DNA of 64,000 nt from Candidatus Margulisiibacteriota bacterium (GCA_041661965.1 JBAZTH010000003.1:477443-541442), one strand, 5' to 3'; shown: positions 33,642-43,155, counted from the stretch's first letter. The notes: generated from the sequence alone by a model not told the origin. A program made the numbers and translations.

Positions 33642-34982
33642 ATGGCAGAGGAACGAATACCCCCACAGAACTTAACCGCCGAGCAATCCGTGCTTGGCTC
33701 CATGCTGCTCGATAAGAACGCCGTTTTTCGCGCGGCGGAATCTTTGACCCCCGACAGTTTTTACCGCGACGCTCACCGTTATATTTTTGAAGCGATCCTG
33801 ATCCTCTTCGACAAAGGGGAGCCGGTCGATCTGGTGACCGTGACCGAGACCCTGCGCAAATCGGGCAAGCTCGACGCGGTCGGCGGCTCGATCTACATTG
33901 CCGACCTGATCAATTCTGTCCCGACCGCCGCCAATATCGACCATTACTCGAAGATCGTCGAAGAGAAATACATCCTCCGCCGGCTGATCGAATCGGGGAC
34001 CAACATGGTGGCCGACGCTTTTTCCGACCCTCATCATATTGACGACGTCCTCGATAACGCCGAAAAGATGATCTTCGACATCGCCATGCGCCATTCGCGC
34101 GAAGGCTTTCACAAGATCGACGCGGTCATCAAGAACGTCCTCGATAAGATCGACAGCCTTTACGGTAAGAACCAATCGATCACCGGGGTCCCGACCGGTT
34201 ACGCCGATCTAGATAATATGACCGCCGGTTTCCAAAATTCGGAATTAATCATCATCGCCGCCCGGCCGTCGGTCGGTAAGACCGCGTTCGCCCTGAATAT
34301 CGCCCAGGACGTTGCCATCCGGAGCAAGATCCCGGTGGCGATCTTCTCGCTGGAAATGAGCAAGGAATCGCTGGCCCAAAGAATGCTCTGCGCCGAAGCG
34401 GAGATCGAACAGCAAAAACTTAAGACCGCGACCCTTTCTGACACCGGCTGGAAAAAACTGACCCGGGCCTTGGGCAGGCTCTCCGAAGCGCCGATCTTCA
34501 TCGACGACAGCGCCTCCATGAGCTCCACCGAGATCCGGGCCAAGGCCCGCCGCCTGAAACTGGAGCGGGGACTCGGCCTGATCATCATTGATTACCTCCA
34601 ACTGATGCGGGGGAACAAGTCCCGCGTTGAGAACCGGGTCCAGGAAATTTCCGAGATCGCCCGGTCGCTCAAGGTCATGGCCCGCGAATTGGAATGCCCG
34701 GTCGTCGCGCTTTCCCAGCTCTCCCGCGCCGTGGAACAGCGGCCCGACCGGATCCCGCGTTTGTCCGACCTGCGCGAATCGGGGGAAATCGAACAAACGG
34801 CCGATCTGGTCATGTTCATCCATCGCGACGATTATTACAATCCGCAATCGGAGCGGGGGAATGTCGCCGAGATCATCATCGCCAAACAGCGAAATGGTCC
34901 CGTCGGCCAGATCGAACTGGTCTTCCGCAAAGAGATCGCCAAATTCGCCAGCAAAGAATCAAGATACGAGGAAGTTGCTTAG
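33642..34982 (+). CDS. dnaB: Replicative DNA helicase DnaB
   Basis: 446 residues, normal length, no intein. N-terminal helical domain starts PPQNLTAEQSVLGSMLLD; the RecA-like domain has Walker A ARPSVGKTAF (about 206-215), the EMSKESLAQRM block, Walker B LIIIDYLQLM and the SQLSRAVEQRPD...SDLRESGEIEQ arginine-finger region. Unwinds DNA ahead of the replication fork as a hexamer. The C-terminal stop overlaps the GTG start of the lptD-like gene by one base. Confidence 0.97.
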   Translation: MAEERIPPQNLTAEQSVLGSMLLDKNAVFRAAESLTPDSFYRDAHRYIFEAILILFDKGEPVDLVTVTETLRKSGKLDAVGGSIYIADLINSVPTAANIDHYSKIVEEKYILRRLIESGTNMVADAFSDPHHIDDVLDNAEKMIFDIAMRHSREGFHKIDAVIKNVLDKIDSLYGKNQSITGVPTGYADLDNMTAGFQNSELIIIAARPSVGKTAFALNIAQDVAIRSKIPVAIFSLEMSKESLAQRMLCAEAEIEQQKLKTATLSDTGWKKLTRALGRLSEAPIFIDDSASMSSTEIRAKARRLKLERGLGLIIIDYLQLMRGNKSRVENRVQEISEIARSLKVMARELECPVVALSQLSRAVEQRPDRIPRLSDLRESGEIEQTADLVMFIHRDDYYNPQSERGNVAEIIIAKQRNGPVGQIELVFRKEIAKFASKESRYEEVA

Positions 34983-36685
34983 TGAAGGATCTTTTTGCTT
35001 TTTCCAGGAAACACGCGACTAAACGTCGCGGTTTCCTAGTTTCAGTAACCGAGGCGACTTCGACGAGCTCAGTCGAGTCGTTTAGCCTACGGTTACTGAT
35101 AACGATTCTTCCTTCATTTGTCATTTTTAATTTGTCATTTTTAATTTGTCCGGCAATCGCCCTCCAAAATGAGTTCATCGTCGACGCCGATAACATTTCT
35201 TACGCCAAGGAACAGCAAAAAGTGGAAGCCAGCGGTTCGGTCGAGGTCAGCTATAAGGACATCAGGATAACCGGCAATCGGCTTTTATACGATGTCTCCG
35301 CGGAAACGGTGGCCATGCAGGGGTCGGTCGAAGTCTTTTATCAAGATACTTATGTTCGGGCGGGGAAGCTTTTTTATTGGGCGAGCCGGGAGGCAATCGA
35401 CGCCGACGACGGATTTTATTTCCAATATGAAGGGATCAGCATCGAAGGCCGCTCTCTCGCTTACGAGCTTAAAAGCAAAGCCGGGAAGGCCAAAGAGATA
35501 AAATTCAACTTTCAGGAAGTTGACCTGACCGGAAGTGAAATGTCCTTCAACCCCGATACTTTTGACTTGCGCAGCGCTTCCTTTACCACTTGCGACTTTC
35601 AATTTCCTCATTATCACGTCACCGCCGGGGAAATCCTGTTTTACCCTCGCAGCAAATGGCTGGTCGCTTACTGGGGTTACTTCTGGCTGGCGAATATTCC
35701 GATCGTGCCGATGCCGACCTATATTTACGATCTAAGCGCGCAGGAAAAGGGGAACCGGAACTTGCCTCCTTTCCCGCAGGTCGGGTCCAACGGCGAAGAT
35801 GGTTCTTACCTTAATGAAACTCTGGCCTGGCACCTGAACAGGAACTTTTCCGGCACTTATTCGCTTGGCTACGCCGAACGTAAAGGGCTCCTGCTCGGCT
35901 TGAACGTTAATTACATGATTAACGACGCCAACAAGGGAAATTTACGCCTGGGAAGCAGCGGCTTGGACGGCGAGTCGGGCGGGATCACGCATACATTTTC
36001 ATTCGGTGAGGTCGTCCCCCGCAAAAGCTTTGTTCTTTTCAGCCAGCCGGTTGACTATCGTTATTCTTTGGAAACGACCGTTTCCCATCGTGAACGAGTT
36101 AATTACCAACGGGTCAGTTTTCTGCCGAACGTCCGCTTCTTTTCCCGAAGCCAGGAAATTTTCAGGCAAGAAGCGAAAATCGACCTCGATCTGACAACCG
36201 GGGTTATCGACGAAGAGAACAATCAGCGGCTTGGCCGGAACGGGATCAACCTGAAACTGTTCGGCGATTTTACCGAGAGCCCGATCGGATTCATTATCCC
36301 AGCCCTCAATTTCGAAGGGAACTACTACGCCGACGGAACAAAATGGGAAAAACCGGCCTTTGGCCTTGAGATAATTAAAAAGATCAATCCGCTGGTCGAA
36401 GTGGAAGCGGGCTACGCCCATTATTTATACGTTAACGGGACCAGTCCCTTTAATTACGAGCGCTATCGTTTCCGACCGGCCGATAGGGGGCGAGCAAGTC
36501 TCACCTTTGATCTTGACCGGATCGCCGCCCGGGTTGCCGGTTCTTATTTTCTCGATAACTGGACGGCCGAAGACCTGGATTACACTTTATTTTTTAAATT
36601 TCATTGTTATAATTTAGAAGTGACCTATCGTTCGATCAGGCGGGAATTTCTGCTCGGATTCAGTCTGGCCGCGAGGAATAATTAA
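34982..36685 (+). CDS. LptD/OstA-like outer-membrane LPS assembly protein
   Basis: 567 residues from a GTG with GAGGA 9 bases upstream; no other in-frame start precedes the mature part convincingly. Residues about 37-55 form a hydrophobic signal. An OstA/LptA-like beta-jellyroll follows (FIVDADNISYAKEQQKVEAS, then GSVEVSYKDIRITGNRLLYD; DADDGFYFQYEG), then a C-terminal beta-barrel-like region ending in YRSIRREFLLGFSLAARNN. Shorter than Proteobacterial LptD (about 750-800). Residues about 9-42 are encoded by two palindromic elements and the signal by a 14-bp tandem repeat, so the N-terminus looks invaded by repeats. Role in lipopolysaccharide export is inferred from the family. Confidence 0.7.
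   Translation: MKDLFAFSRKHATKRRGFLVSVTEATSTSSVESFSLRLLITILPSFVIFNLSFLICPAIALQNEFIVDADNISYAKEQQKVEASGSVEVSYKDIRITGNRLLYDVSAETVAMQGSVEVFYQDTYVRAGKLFYWASREAIDADDGFYFQYEGISIEGRSLAYELKSKAGKAKEIKFNFQEVDLTGSEMSFNPDTFDLRSASFTTCDFQFPHYHVTAGEILFYPRSKWLVAYWGYFWLANIPIVPMPTYIYDLSAQEKGNRNLPPFPQVGSNGEDGSYLNETLAWHLNRNFSGTYSLGYAERKGLLLGLNVNYMINDANKGNLRLGSSGLDGESGGITHTFSFGEVVPRKSFVLFSQPVDYRYSLETTVSHRERVNYQRVSFLPNVRFFSRSQEIFRQEAKIDLDLTTGVIDEENNQRLGRNGINLKLFGDFTESPIGFIIPALNFEGNYYADGTKWEKPAFGLEIIKKINPLVEVEAGYAHYLYVNGTSPFNYERYRFRPADRGRASLTFDLDRIAARVAGSYFLDNWTAEDLDYTLFFKFHCYNLEVTYRSIRREFLLGFSLAARNN
35006..35037. repeat. Palindromic element C1 inside lptD-like coding sequence
   Basis: Outer arms AGGAAAC and GTTTCCT, bulged A, inner stem CGCGAC/GTCGCG, loop TAAAC. 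Same design as elements A and F1, but translated as part of the N-terminal region of the lptD-like protein. Confidence 0.8.
35043..35098. repeat. Palindromic element C2 inside lptD-like coding sequence, with nested insert
   Basis: Outer arms CAGTAACCG and CGGTTACTG. On the minus strand it reads as the family core: bulged T, AGGC, TAAAC, then a near-palindromic 24-base insert centred on GAGCTC, then GCCT. Inverted relative to C1. Confidence 0.7.
35117..35150 (+). repeat. 14-bp tandem repeat in signal-peptide coding region
   Basis: Unit TTTGTCATTTTTAA occurs twice in a row plus a 6-base partial copy. A unit of 14 is not a multiple of three, so gain or loss of one copy would shift the frame of the lptD-like gene. 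Confidence 0.85.
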
Positions 36686-37299
36686 TGTTCATCACTTTTG
36701 AGGGACCGGAAGGGTGCGGCAAGTCGACCCATTCCAAACTTTTAAAGAACTACCTCGAAGAGAAAGGTTATTCGATCATTTCGACCCGGGAACCGGGCGG
36801 GACCGAGCTTGGCCAAAAGATCAGGGACTTATTGCTGGAAAAGAGCGGTCCGATCAACCAGCTGGCCGAGGCCAGCCTCTTCTTTGCCGACCGGGCCCAG
36901 CATGTCGGCACGGTCGTTTTGCCGGCGCTTAAAGAAAATAAGATCGTGATCTGCGACCGCTATATCGATTCGACCATCGCTTACCAGCTCGGCGGCCGGG
37001 GCTTGCCGGAAGACCTGATCCGCTTCATGAACATGGAAACAACCCAGGGCGCGGTCCCGGACCTGACTTTTCTCCTTGATATCCCGCCGGCAGTCGGCCT
37101 GGAACGGGCCAAGAGCAAAGGGGCGGCCGACCGGTTCGAGCGGGAAGGGCCGCCTTTCCACGACCGGGTCCGGGCCAAATATCTGGAGATCGCGGCCAGC
37201 GACCCGGAACGGGTAAAATTATTCGCGTTTGAAAACCTGCCGATCGAAAAGGTCCAGGCAAAGATAAGGAGTATCGTTGATGAAAAGCTCGGAAATTAG
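36685..37299 (+). CDS. tmk: Thymidylate kinase
   Basis: 204 residues. P-loop GPEGCGKST (7-15), the substrate motif CDRYIDSTIAYQ with the DR(Y/F) signature, TREPGGTELG and a short LID region (SKGAADRFEREG). Phosphorylates dTMP to dTDP. Its ATG shares a base with the lptD-like stop (TAATG). Overlaps alaS by 20 bases. Confidence 0.96.
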   Translation: MFITFEGPEGCGKSTHSKLLKNYLEEKGYSIISTREPGGTELGQKIRDLLLEKSGPINQLAEASLFFADRAQHVGTVVLPALKENKIVICDRYIDSTIAYQLGGRGLPEDLIRFMNMETTQGAVPDLTFLLDIPPAVGLERAKSKGAADRFEREGPPFHDRVRAKYLEIAASDPERVKLFAFENLPIEKVQAKIRSIVDEKLGN

Positions 37300-39979
37300 A
37301 GAAAAATACCTGAAGTTCTTTGAAAGCCGGGGACACCATGTCCTGCCGGGCTCATCGCTTCTGCCGACCGACCCGACGGTTTTACTGACCCTGGCCGGCA
37401 TGCTCCAGTTCAAACCGATCTTTCTCGGCCATGAAAAAGCCAAATATCCGCGGGCGGCAACGGTCCAAAAATGCATCCGGACCCTCGATATCGACCGGGT
37501 CGGCAAGACCCCGCGCCACCACACCTTTTTTGAAATGCTCGGCAATTTTTCGTTCGGCGATTATTTCAAGAAGGAAGCGATCCAGTTCGCCTGGGAACTG
37601 CTGACCAAGGAATTCCAGATCCCGATCACCCGGCTCCGGATCGCGATCTTCGAGAAAGACGACGAAGCGTTCGAGATCTGGCGCCACGGCATCGGCTTGC
37701 CGGAATCGATCATCCACCGCCTCGGTGAAGACAATAATTTCTGGGCGGCCGGACCGACGGGGCCGTGCGGCCCCTGTTCCGAGATCTATTACGACCTCGG
37801 CCCGGAGAAGGGGTGCGGCAAGGAAGCTTGCGCTCCCGGCTGCGACTGCGACCGCTTTTTGGAGATTTGGAACCTGGTTTTTATCCAGTACAACCGGAAC
37901 GAAAAAGGGGAACTGATCCCCTTAAAGAACCGGGGGATCGATACCGGGATGGGCCTGGAGCGGATCGCTTCGGTCCTGCAGGGAACGGACGATAATTTCG
38001 AGACCGATCTTTTTATCCCCTTGATCAAACGGATCGAAGGGCTGGCCGATGCGGCCGCGGCGCCGATCTCCAAACGGATCATTGCCGATCACGCCAGAGC
38101 GGTCACCAATTTGATCGCTGACGGCGTCTATCCGTCCAATGTCGGCCGGGGCTATATCCTCCGCCGGTTGATCCGCCGGGCGGTCAGCCACGGCAAGCGG
38201 ATCGGGATCGAACATTCTTTCCTGACCGGATTGGCCGGGGAAGTGATCGCCAGCCTGGGAGAGATCTATCCGGTCCTCAAAGAAAAAGAAACGACGATCA
38301 TGGAGATAATAAAGGAAGAAGAAGACAATTTTTTTACCACTTTAAGTTCCGGGCTTATTTGGTTTGAAGAGTTGACCGGTAAACTACCGGCCGGCGGCCA
38401 ACTGGCCGGAGCGGACGCCTTCAAACTTCACGACACCTATGGTTTTCCGATCGACCTGACAGTCGAGCTGGCGGCGGAGAAAAAGCTGGCCGTCGACCTG
38501 GCCGGTTTTGAAAAAGAGATGACCGCCCAAAAGGAGCGGGCCCGTAAAAGCGGCCTGGGTAGCGACAAGAAGATCGACCTTAATTCGCTGGACCTTAGCC
38601 ATCTGAAGCCGACCCAATTCGTCGGCTACGAGAAAAACGAAGAGGAGAGCAAAGTCGCGGCGGTCTTTCCCGACCAAAAACTGGTCGTGCTGGAAAAGAC
38701 CCCGTTCTACGGCGAAAGCGGCGGACAGGTCGGCGACGCCGGGGTCCTTACTTTCGACGGCAAAGAACTGTTGGTCAGGGGAGCGATCGTCACCCCGCAA
38801 AAAGTTATTCTTCACCTGGTCGATGATCTCAAAGGATTAAAAGAGCATGCCAGGGTCAAAGCCCGGATCGATATTTCCAAACGTCTGGCGACCGCGACGC
38901 ACCACACCGCCACTCATTTACTGCACAAAGCCCTGCGCGAGGTCCTGGGGGAGCATGTCAAACAGGCCGGCTCTTACGTCGGACCGGACAAGCTCCGTTT
39001 TGACTTTTCCCACTTCAAAGCGCTGACCGACGACGAGCGGATTAAAGTCGAACAGCTCGTCAACCAAAAGATCAAAGAAAAGCTCAAGGTCGAGGTCTTA
39101 AAGAAAAATTACAAAGAAGCGGTCGCCCTGGGAGCGATGGCTTTGTTCGGCGAGAAATACGGGGATGTAGTCCGAGTCCTCAAGATCGGCAACTACAGCC
39201 TGGAACTCTGCGGCGGGACCCACCTCTCTTCGACCGGCGACATCCTTTTCTTTAAAATTGTTTCCGAAGGGGCGCTCGGTTCCGGGGTCCGCCGGATCGA
39301 AGCGATCGCCGGGCAAGCGGCCAAGATCTTTATCGTTTTCAAAGCCAAGGCGATGTACAGCGAAGTCGATGCCCTGGTCGAAAAATACCGGGCGCTCCAG
39401 CATAAGAAAGTCGCTTTAGGCGGGCATGAGGCGATGGAATCAAACATCTTTGAGATCGAGCCGACCGAACTGGAGCGGCTGGGAAAAGCGGTCGACTGCC
39501 AGGAGCTAAAAGCCGTCGATCAATTCCTCTACCACCTGGCCGGCCGGGTCGACTGGATCAAAGAGCGGATCTTGAAGATCGAAAAAGAGATCAAAGCGCT
39601 GGAAGAACAAAAAGCCGGACAGGAATCGGTGACGCTGGCCGCGGCCGCCGTTGAAATTAAGGGACACAAGGTTGTGCTTAAAGAGTTCCAGGATTATTCC
39701 ATGGAGACCCTGCGTTTGTTCGCCGATTCGCTCCAGAACACGCTCAAATCGGTAGTGATCCTGCTCGCTTCGGCCAACAACGGCAAGCTGATCTACCTGA
39801 TCGCCGTCACTCCCGACCTGGTCAGCCAGGGGTTATCCGCCAAGAAGATTGCTGAAGTCTTTGCTTCCGTGATTGGCGGTAAAGGCGGCGGCAAAGAGAC
39901 CAAGGCGGAAGGGGGGGGAAAAGAGGCTGGGAAGATCCCCGAAGCTTTGGCCAAAGTCAGCGAGTATCTCGCCTCATGA
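37280..39979 (+). CDS. alaS: Alanine-tRNA ligase
   Basis: 899 residues from the ATG at 37280, 8 bases after AAGGAG. N-terminal aminoacylation domain (KFFESRGHHVLPGSSLLPTD, RHHTFFEMLGNFSFGDYFK, GPTGPCGPCSEIYYD). The editing domain carries the zinc/catalytic HxxxH (ATHHTATHLLHKAL) and CGGTHLSSTGDI. The C-Ala domain ends with a glycine-rich DHHA1-like segment (GGKGGGKETKAEGGGKEAG). Charges tRNA-Ala and clears Ser/Gly mischarging. Coupled to ruvX by an ATGA overlap. Confidence 0.98.
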   Translation: MKSSEIREKYLKFFESRGHHVLPGSSLLPTDPTVLLTLAGMLQFKPIFLGHEKAKYPRAATVQKCIRTLDIDRVGKTPRHHTFFEMLGNFSFGDYFKKEAIQFAWELLTKEFQIPITRLRIAIFEKDDEAFEIWRHGIGLPESIIHRLGEDNNFWAAGPTGPCGPCSEIYYDLGPEKGCGKEACAPGCDCDRFLEIWNLVFIQYNRNEKGELIPLKNRGIDTGMGLERIASVLQGTDDNFETDLFIPLIKRIEGLADAAAAPISKRIIADHARAVTNLIADGVYPSNVGRGYILRRLIRRAVSHGKRIGIEHSFLTGLAGEVIASLGEIYPVLKEKETTIMEIIKEEEDNFFTTLSSGLIWFEELTGKLPAGGQLAGADAFKLHDTYGFPIDLTVELAAEKKLAVDLAGFEKEMTAQKERARKSGLGSDKKIDLNSLDLSHLKPTQFVGYEKNEEESKVAAVFPDQKLVVLEKTPFYGESGGQVGDAGVLTFDGKELLVRGAIVTPQKVILHLVDDLKGLKEHARVKARIDISKRLATATHHTATHLLHKALREVLGEHVKQAGSYVGPDKLRFDFSHFKALTDDERIKVEQLVNQKIKEKLKVEVLKKNYKEAVALGAMALFGEKYGDVVRVLKIGNYSLELCGGTHLSSTGDILFFKIVSEGALGSGVRRIEAIAGQAAKIFIVFKAKAMYSEVDALVEKYRALQHKKVALGGHEAMESNIFEIEPTELERLGKAVDCQELKAVDQFLYHLAGRVDWIKERILKIEKEIKALEEQKAGQESVTLAAAAVEIKGHKVVLKEFQDYSMETLRLFADSLQNTLKSVVILLASANNGKLIYLIAVTPDLVSQGLSAKKIAEVFASVIGGKGGGKETKAEGGGKEAGKIPEALAKVSEYLAS

Positions 39980-40395
39980 ACCGGATCATGGCCTTCGACT
40001 TCGGTGAAAAACGGATCGGGATCGCCGTTTCCGACCTGCTCGGCTTAACCGCCCAACCGGTGACCGCGATCGTTCGCCGCTCCATTGAGCTTGACCTGGA
40101 GGCGATCGCCAAACTGATCGCCGACTACGGCAACGTCAGCGAACTGCTGATCGGCCTGCCGAAAACTTTGAAAGGGGAGATTGGCCCCGCCGCGCAAAAA
40201 GCGCAGGAATTTGCCGGGTTGCTTAAAGACCGCTTTCAGCTTAAAATAACCCTCTGGGACGAACGAATGACGACCGCCGCCGCGACCAAATTTCTGATCA
40301 GCGCCGGGGTTTCCCGGGCTGATCGGAAAAAAGTTATCGATAAAAGCGCCGCGGCCGGGATCCTGCAAAGTTATCTGGACAGCTTAAAAAAATAA
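39976..40395 (+). CDS. ruvX: RuvX/YqgF RNase-H-fold nuclease
   Basis: 139 residues, typical length. RNase H-like fold with FDFGEKRIGIAVSD at the N-terminus, LLIGLPKTLKGEIGPAAQKA in the centre and LWDERMTTAAA near residue 96; acidic active-site residues are in place. Family members act on pre-16S rRNA 5' ends or Holliday junctions. The alaS-ruvX-mltG order is common in bacteria, which supports the calls. Confidence 0.93.
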   Translation: MNRIMAFDFGEKRIGIAVSDLLGLTAQPVTAIVRRSIELDLEAIAKLIADYGNVSELLIGLPKTLKGEIGPAAQKAQEFAGLLKDRFQLKITLWDERMTTAAATKFLISAGVSRADRKKVIDKSAAAGILQSYLDSLKK

Positions 40396-40401
40396 ATATT
40401 G

Positions 40402-41400
40402 ATGAAAGACAATCTAATCCTAACGATCATTACTTGTTTGATCCTCGGTTTTGTCCTGCTCTTGCAGCCGGCGAACCCTTTCGATCATCGGGAAAGGCTG
40501 GTCACAATTCCTCCGGGAAGTTCGGCCAAACAGATCAAAATTATCCTCGCCCAAAAAGAGCTCTTGCCGCCGCGGAGCAATTTTCTGATCCTGCTCCGGG
40601 GGATAGGACTTCAGGACAAGATCAAAGCGGGTGATTATCTCCTCTCGCCGTCAATGTTCCTGCCGGAAATAGTTATCAAGCTGGTCAATAATGAAACCGT
40701 GCCGCCAAAACAGATCCGGGTCGTCTTTCCGGAAGGGACTTCGATCTATAAAATGGGAGAAATCTTGAAGAAAGCCCGGTACCTGCATTGGCGTCAATTT
40801 CAAAACCTGGTCAATGAAGGGATTACCGCCGAGCGGCGGGCCAACCATTATAAATTCTTCCGCTATATCTCCAGTGAATCGCTGGAGGGCTACCTTTTCC
40901 CCGACACGTATGACTTTTTCCCCGACGCCGGCCTCGACCAGGTCGTGGAAACGATGCTCCGCCGCTATGAGGAGGTCGTCCTCACTTTCTGGAACAAAAA
41001 CAAATCGGCCACCAAGCTCTCTCTTCATGAAGTGATGACCCTGGCCTCGATCGTCGAAAAAGAAGCGAAGGCCCCCCAAGAGCGGCCGATCATCGCCTCG
41101 GTCTTTTACAACCGCCTGAAGATCGGCATGCCGCTGGCGGCCGACCCGACCGTCAAATACGCGCTGGAGAACCCGTCGAAAAAAGTCTTTTTCAACCAGT
41201 TGAACGTTGATTCTCCCTATAATACTTATAAGAGGAAAGGGTTGCCGCCGGGACCGATCTGCAACCCCGGACTGGAATCGGTCAAAGCGGTCCTCTTTCC
41301 GGCCAAAACCGATTATTTATTCTTCGTCGCCCAACCGGATGGGAGCCACAAATTCACTAAAAACTTCGAGGAACATAAGAAGGCGAGAGGGAAAAAATAG
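40402..41400 (+). CDS. mltG: Endolytic murein transglycosylase MltG
   Basis: 332 residues from the ATG at 40402. One N-terminal membrane helix (LILTIITCLILGFVLLL), a LysM-like region (VTIPPGSSAKQIKIILAQKE), then the YceG catalytic domain: SLEGYLFPDTYDF, MTLASIVEKEAKAPQERPII with the catalytic glutamate, FYNRLKIGMPLAADPTVKYA and YNTYKRKGLPPGPICNPG. Cuts nascent peptidoglycan strands at the inner membrane and ends chain growth. Confidence 0.95.
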   Translation: MKDNLILTIITCLILGFVLLLQPANPFDHRERLVTIPPGSSAKQIKIILAQKELLPPRSNFLILLRGIGLQDKIKAGDYLLSPSMFLPEIVIKLVNNETVPPKQIRVVFPEGTSIYKMGEILKKARYLHWRQFQNLVNEGITAERRANHYKFFRYISSESLEGYLFPDTYDFFPDAGLDQVVETMLRRYEEVVLTFWNKNKSATKLSLHEVMTLASIVEKEAKAPQERPIIASVFYNRLKIGMPLAADPTVKYALENPSKKVFFNQLNVDSPYNTYKRKGLPPGPICNPGLESVKAVLFPAKTDYLFFVAQPDGSHKFTKNFEEHKKARGKK

Positions 41401-41404
41401 ATTT

Positions 41405-41428
41405 AACCGCGGAATTAATTCCGCGGTT
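41405..41428. repeat. Palindromic element E
   Basis: Perfect 24-base palindrome; each half is AACCGCGGAATT or its complement AATTCCGCGGTT. Between the convergent ends of mltG and the GExH protein. On the minus strand TTAAATCTATTTTTT follows, so it could also serve as a weak terminator. Confidence 0.8.
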
Positions 41429-42255
41429 CAGTTCGTTACCAGGAAGTATTGGTTATAAAGCCGGCGATTACAGCTATTGAAGGTTGGGTTAGCGCTTGAT
41501 TGGTACTGACGCAGACGAAATAAGTAATCCGCGACCGCCGGCGGTAAATTCGAGAGCAGGTTTTGCAAACGGTTCCGGTCGATAAGATCGATTTCCAGGT
41601 AGCGGTGGTTAAGCAGCCGGTCGTATTTCCGGCCGAGGCTTCCTTGGGCAGTGGTCCGGTCGACATCATTATGCCGGATCCCGCTGTAAGTCGCAACCTT
41701 TCGCCCCTTAGCAATCAAAGGAGCGACTTTATCATCAAGCCGATCGCCGTAAAGGCGGACGGTCAACGGCCTTAAACCGGCAGATTTTCCTTCCGCGATA
41801 ATATCCGATCGATTAAGGTCACTGGTCGACGGACCGCCGGCATGGACCCTGATCCCCAACATTTTTGCCTTGTTCAAAAGATCCTGCAAGCCGCTAAAAC
41901 TACAGAGTCGGCAGAAAGAGAAAAGCCGGGGGGTGGTATTTGCGTTGATCATTAAACCGGGGGTTGAATAAAAGAGGTTAAGCTCATCTTCAACAGCCTG
42001 GTCTTGGGTCAAATGTTCAAGGACTAGATCGGTAACCCCATAATTAGCCAGGATAGGCAACAGATCGACGGCGAACATCTTTAAGGTTGGACTGGAATTG
42101 GAGGCGCAATCCCAATGAAGCTCGCCAAAAGAGATAAGTTGCGGATTAATGGTCCTAAGCGATCGCTGAAGGACTTGCGCCGGATCGGAATTGACCCTGG
42201 CGGAGCAAGCGCCAGCCAGCGAGACTTGGCCAAGTAAGGAAATTGATAACCCCAT
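41428..42255 (-). CDS. GExH-motif protein (EreA/ChaN/TIKI-like), uncertain
   Basis: 275 residues. N-terminal hydrophobic segment (SISLLGQVSLAGACS) suggests export. FGELH near residue 45 and VLEHL near 80, plus GIRHND near 197, match the pattern of widely spaced Glu and His residues in the EreA/ChaN/TIKI superfamily, whose members bind haem or cleave esters and peptides. I cannot identify the subfamily. The ATG at 42255 lies 4 bases after a strong hairpin and lacks a ribosome site, so the true start may be elsewhere. Function unknown. Confidence 0.45.
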   Translation of the reverse strand: MGLSISLLGQVSLAGACSARVNSDPAQVLQRSLRTINPQLISFGELHWDCASNSSPTLKMFAVDLLPILANYGVTDLVLEHLTQDQAVEDELNLFYSTPGLMINANTTPRLFSFCRLCSFSGLQDLLNKAKMLGIRVHAGGPSTSDLNRSDIIAEGKSAGLRPLTVRLYGDRLDDKVAPLIAKGRKVATYSGIRHNDVDRTTAQGSLGRKYDRLLNHRYLEIDLIDRNRLQNLLSNLPPAVADYLFRLRQYQSSANPTFNSCNRRLYNQYFLVTN

Positions 42256-42298
42256 AAAAGACGAACCCTCCGATATTCTACTATCGGAGGGTCCGTCT
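42256..42298 (-). terminator. Rho-independent terminator for the gene at 42321-43055
   Basis: Stem ACCCTCCGATA/TATCGGAGGGT, extended by GACG/CGTC across one mismatch, loop of 6 bases; the minus strand continues TCTTTTAT. It ends immediately before the next gene on the same strand. Confidence 0.75.
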
Positions 42299-42320
42299 TA
42301 ATATTTCAAACGATTTGCGC

Positions 42321-43055
42321 TTATTTCTGCGGAATTATTCCTCCATGCGACTCTCTGGTAGAGGGAGGAACATACCCTGGTTGAGGACCGGTTGGTTTAG
42401 CTTCAACTTCCCCGTTACCGCCGTCATAGGTGCGGACCGGATGACCCAGCGGAATAATGCCGGCCGGACCGGATGTAAAATTAAAATCCGCATGGCTTAA
42501 TTGCAGGCCATGGAGATCAATAGCGGCGGCAGTTGGATCGGGGGCCGCTGTTCGGTCAGACAACCGTCCGCGGTTTAAAGCGGCTTTGACGGCCGGATCA
42601 TCAGGATTCCCGCCCCCAAGCGTTCTAACGCCGGAACCGGTCGAGTGCGCCGCGGCGGTCGGATCAGGCTGGCCGCTGCCTGGTTCACTAAGCAAACCGA
42701 TCATCCCAAAACTTGCAACGCTGTCTCTTAATTCCTTAATAGCGGCTTCCCTTTGCGCTTTAACTTCAGGGGAGTTATTGCGGATAATGTCGCCCGCCGT
42801 TTTATTCGCTTTGGAATTTTCGACATTTACCGGCGTAACCGTAATGAGCATTTTGCCGTTGACCTCACCGGCAACCCAAACACTGGCGTTCGGATAACGG
42901 GAGGTAACATTGGTCAAGATCTGTTCTTTTGCTTTATCATCGGCTCCCGGCGGAATTGTTATGGTTAATAGTTTCGATCCATCTGGAAAAGGGCGGATAT
43001 TTTCTGGACGGCTGGAAGACGCGGGGACAGAAACTGGTTTAACAGGCGGTGTCAT
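42321..43055 (-). CDS. Unrecognised Pro/Gly/Thr-rich protein
   Basis: 244 residues. AAGGAGG lies upstream of the ATG, so the gene is likely real. No signal peptide or membrane helix. A folded N-terminal segment (about 25-115: KLLTITIPPGADDKAKEQIL, ASVWVAGEVNGKMLITVTPV, then a charged helix) is followed by a disordered tail rich in Gly, Pro, Thr and Asp (DPTAAAHSTGSGVRTLGGGN, DPTAAAIDLHG). No family recognised and no function proposed. A terminator follows. Confidence 0.55.
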   Translation of the reverse strand: MTPPVKPVSVPASSSRPENIRPFPDGSKLLTITIPPGADDKAKEQILTNVTSRYPNASVWVAGEVNGKMLITVTPVNVENSKANKTAGDIIRNNSPEVKAQREAAIKELRDSVASFGMIGLLSEPGSGQPDPTAAAHSTGSGVRTLGGGNPDDPAVKAALNRGRLSDRTAAPDPTAAAIDLHGLQLSHADFNFTSGPAGIIPLGHPVRTYDGGNGEVEAKPTGPQPGYVPPSTRESHGGIIPQK

Positions 43056-43155
43056 ATTATGGATCCTCCTTGTAGCGCCCCCTTATGAGGGATCGCACAT
43101 AGTCTTATCGTAAAAAAAGAGTGGGGACTTGCGTCAACTTAGCGTAAAGAGGGGT

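Noticed and set aside
41428..42255. Lipoprotein assignment from LAGAC
   Set aside because: The residue at -3 does not fit the lipobox and the n-region lacks positive charge.
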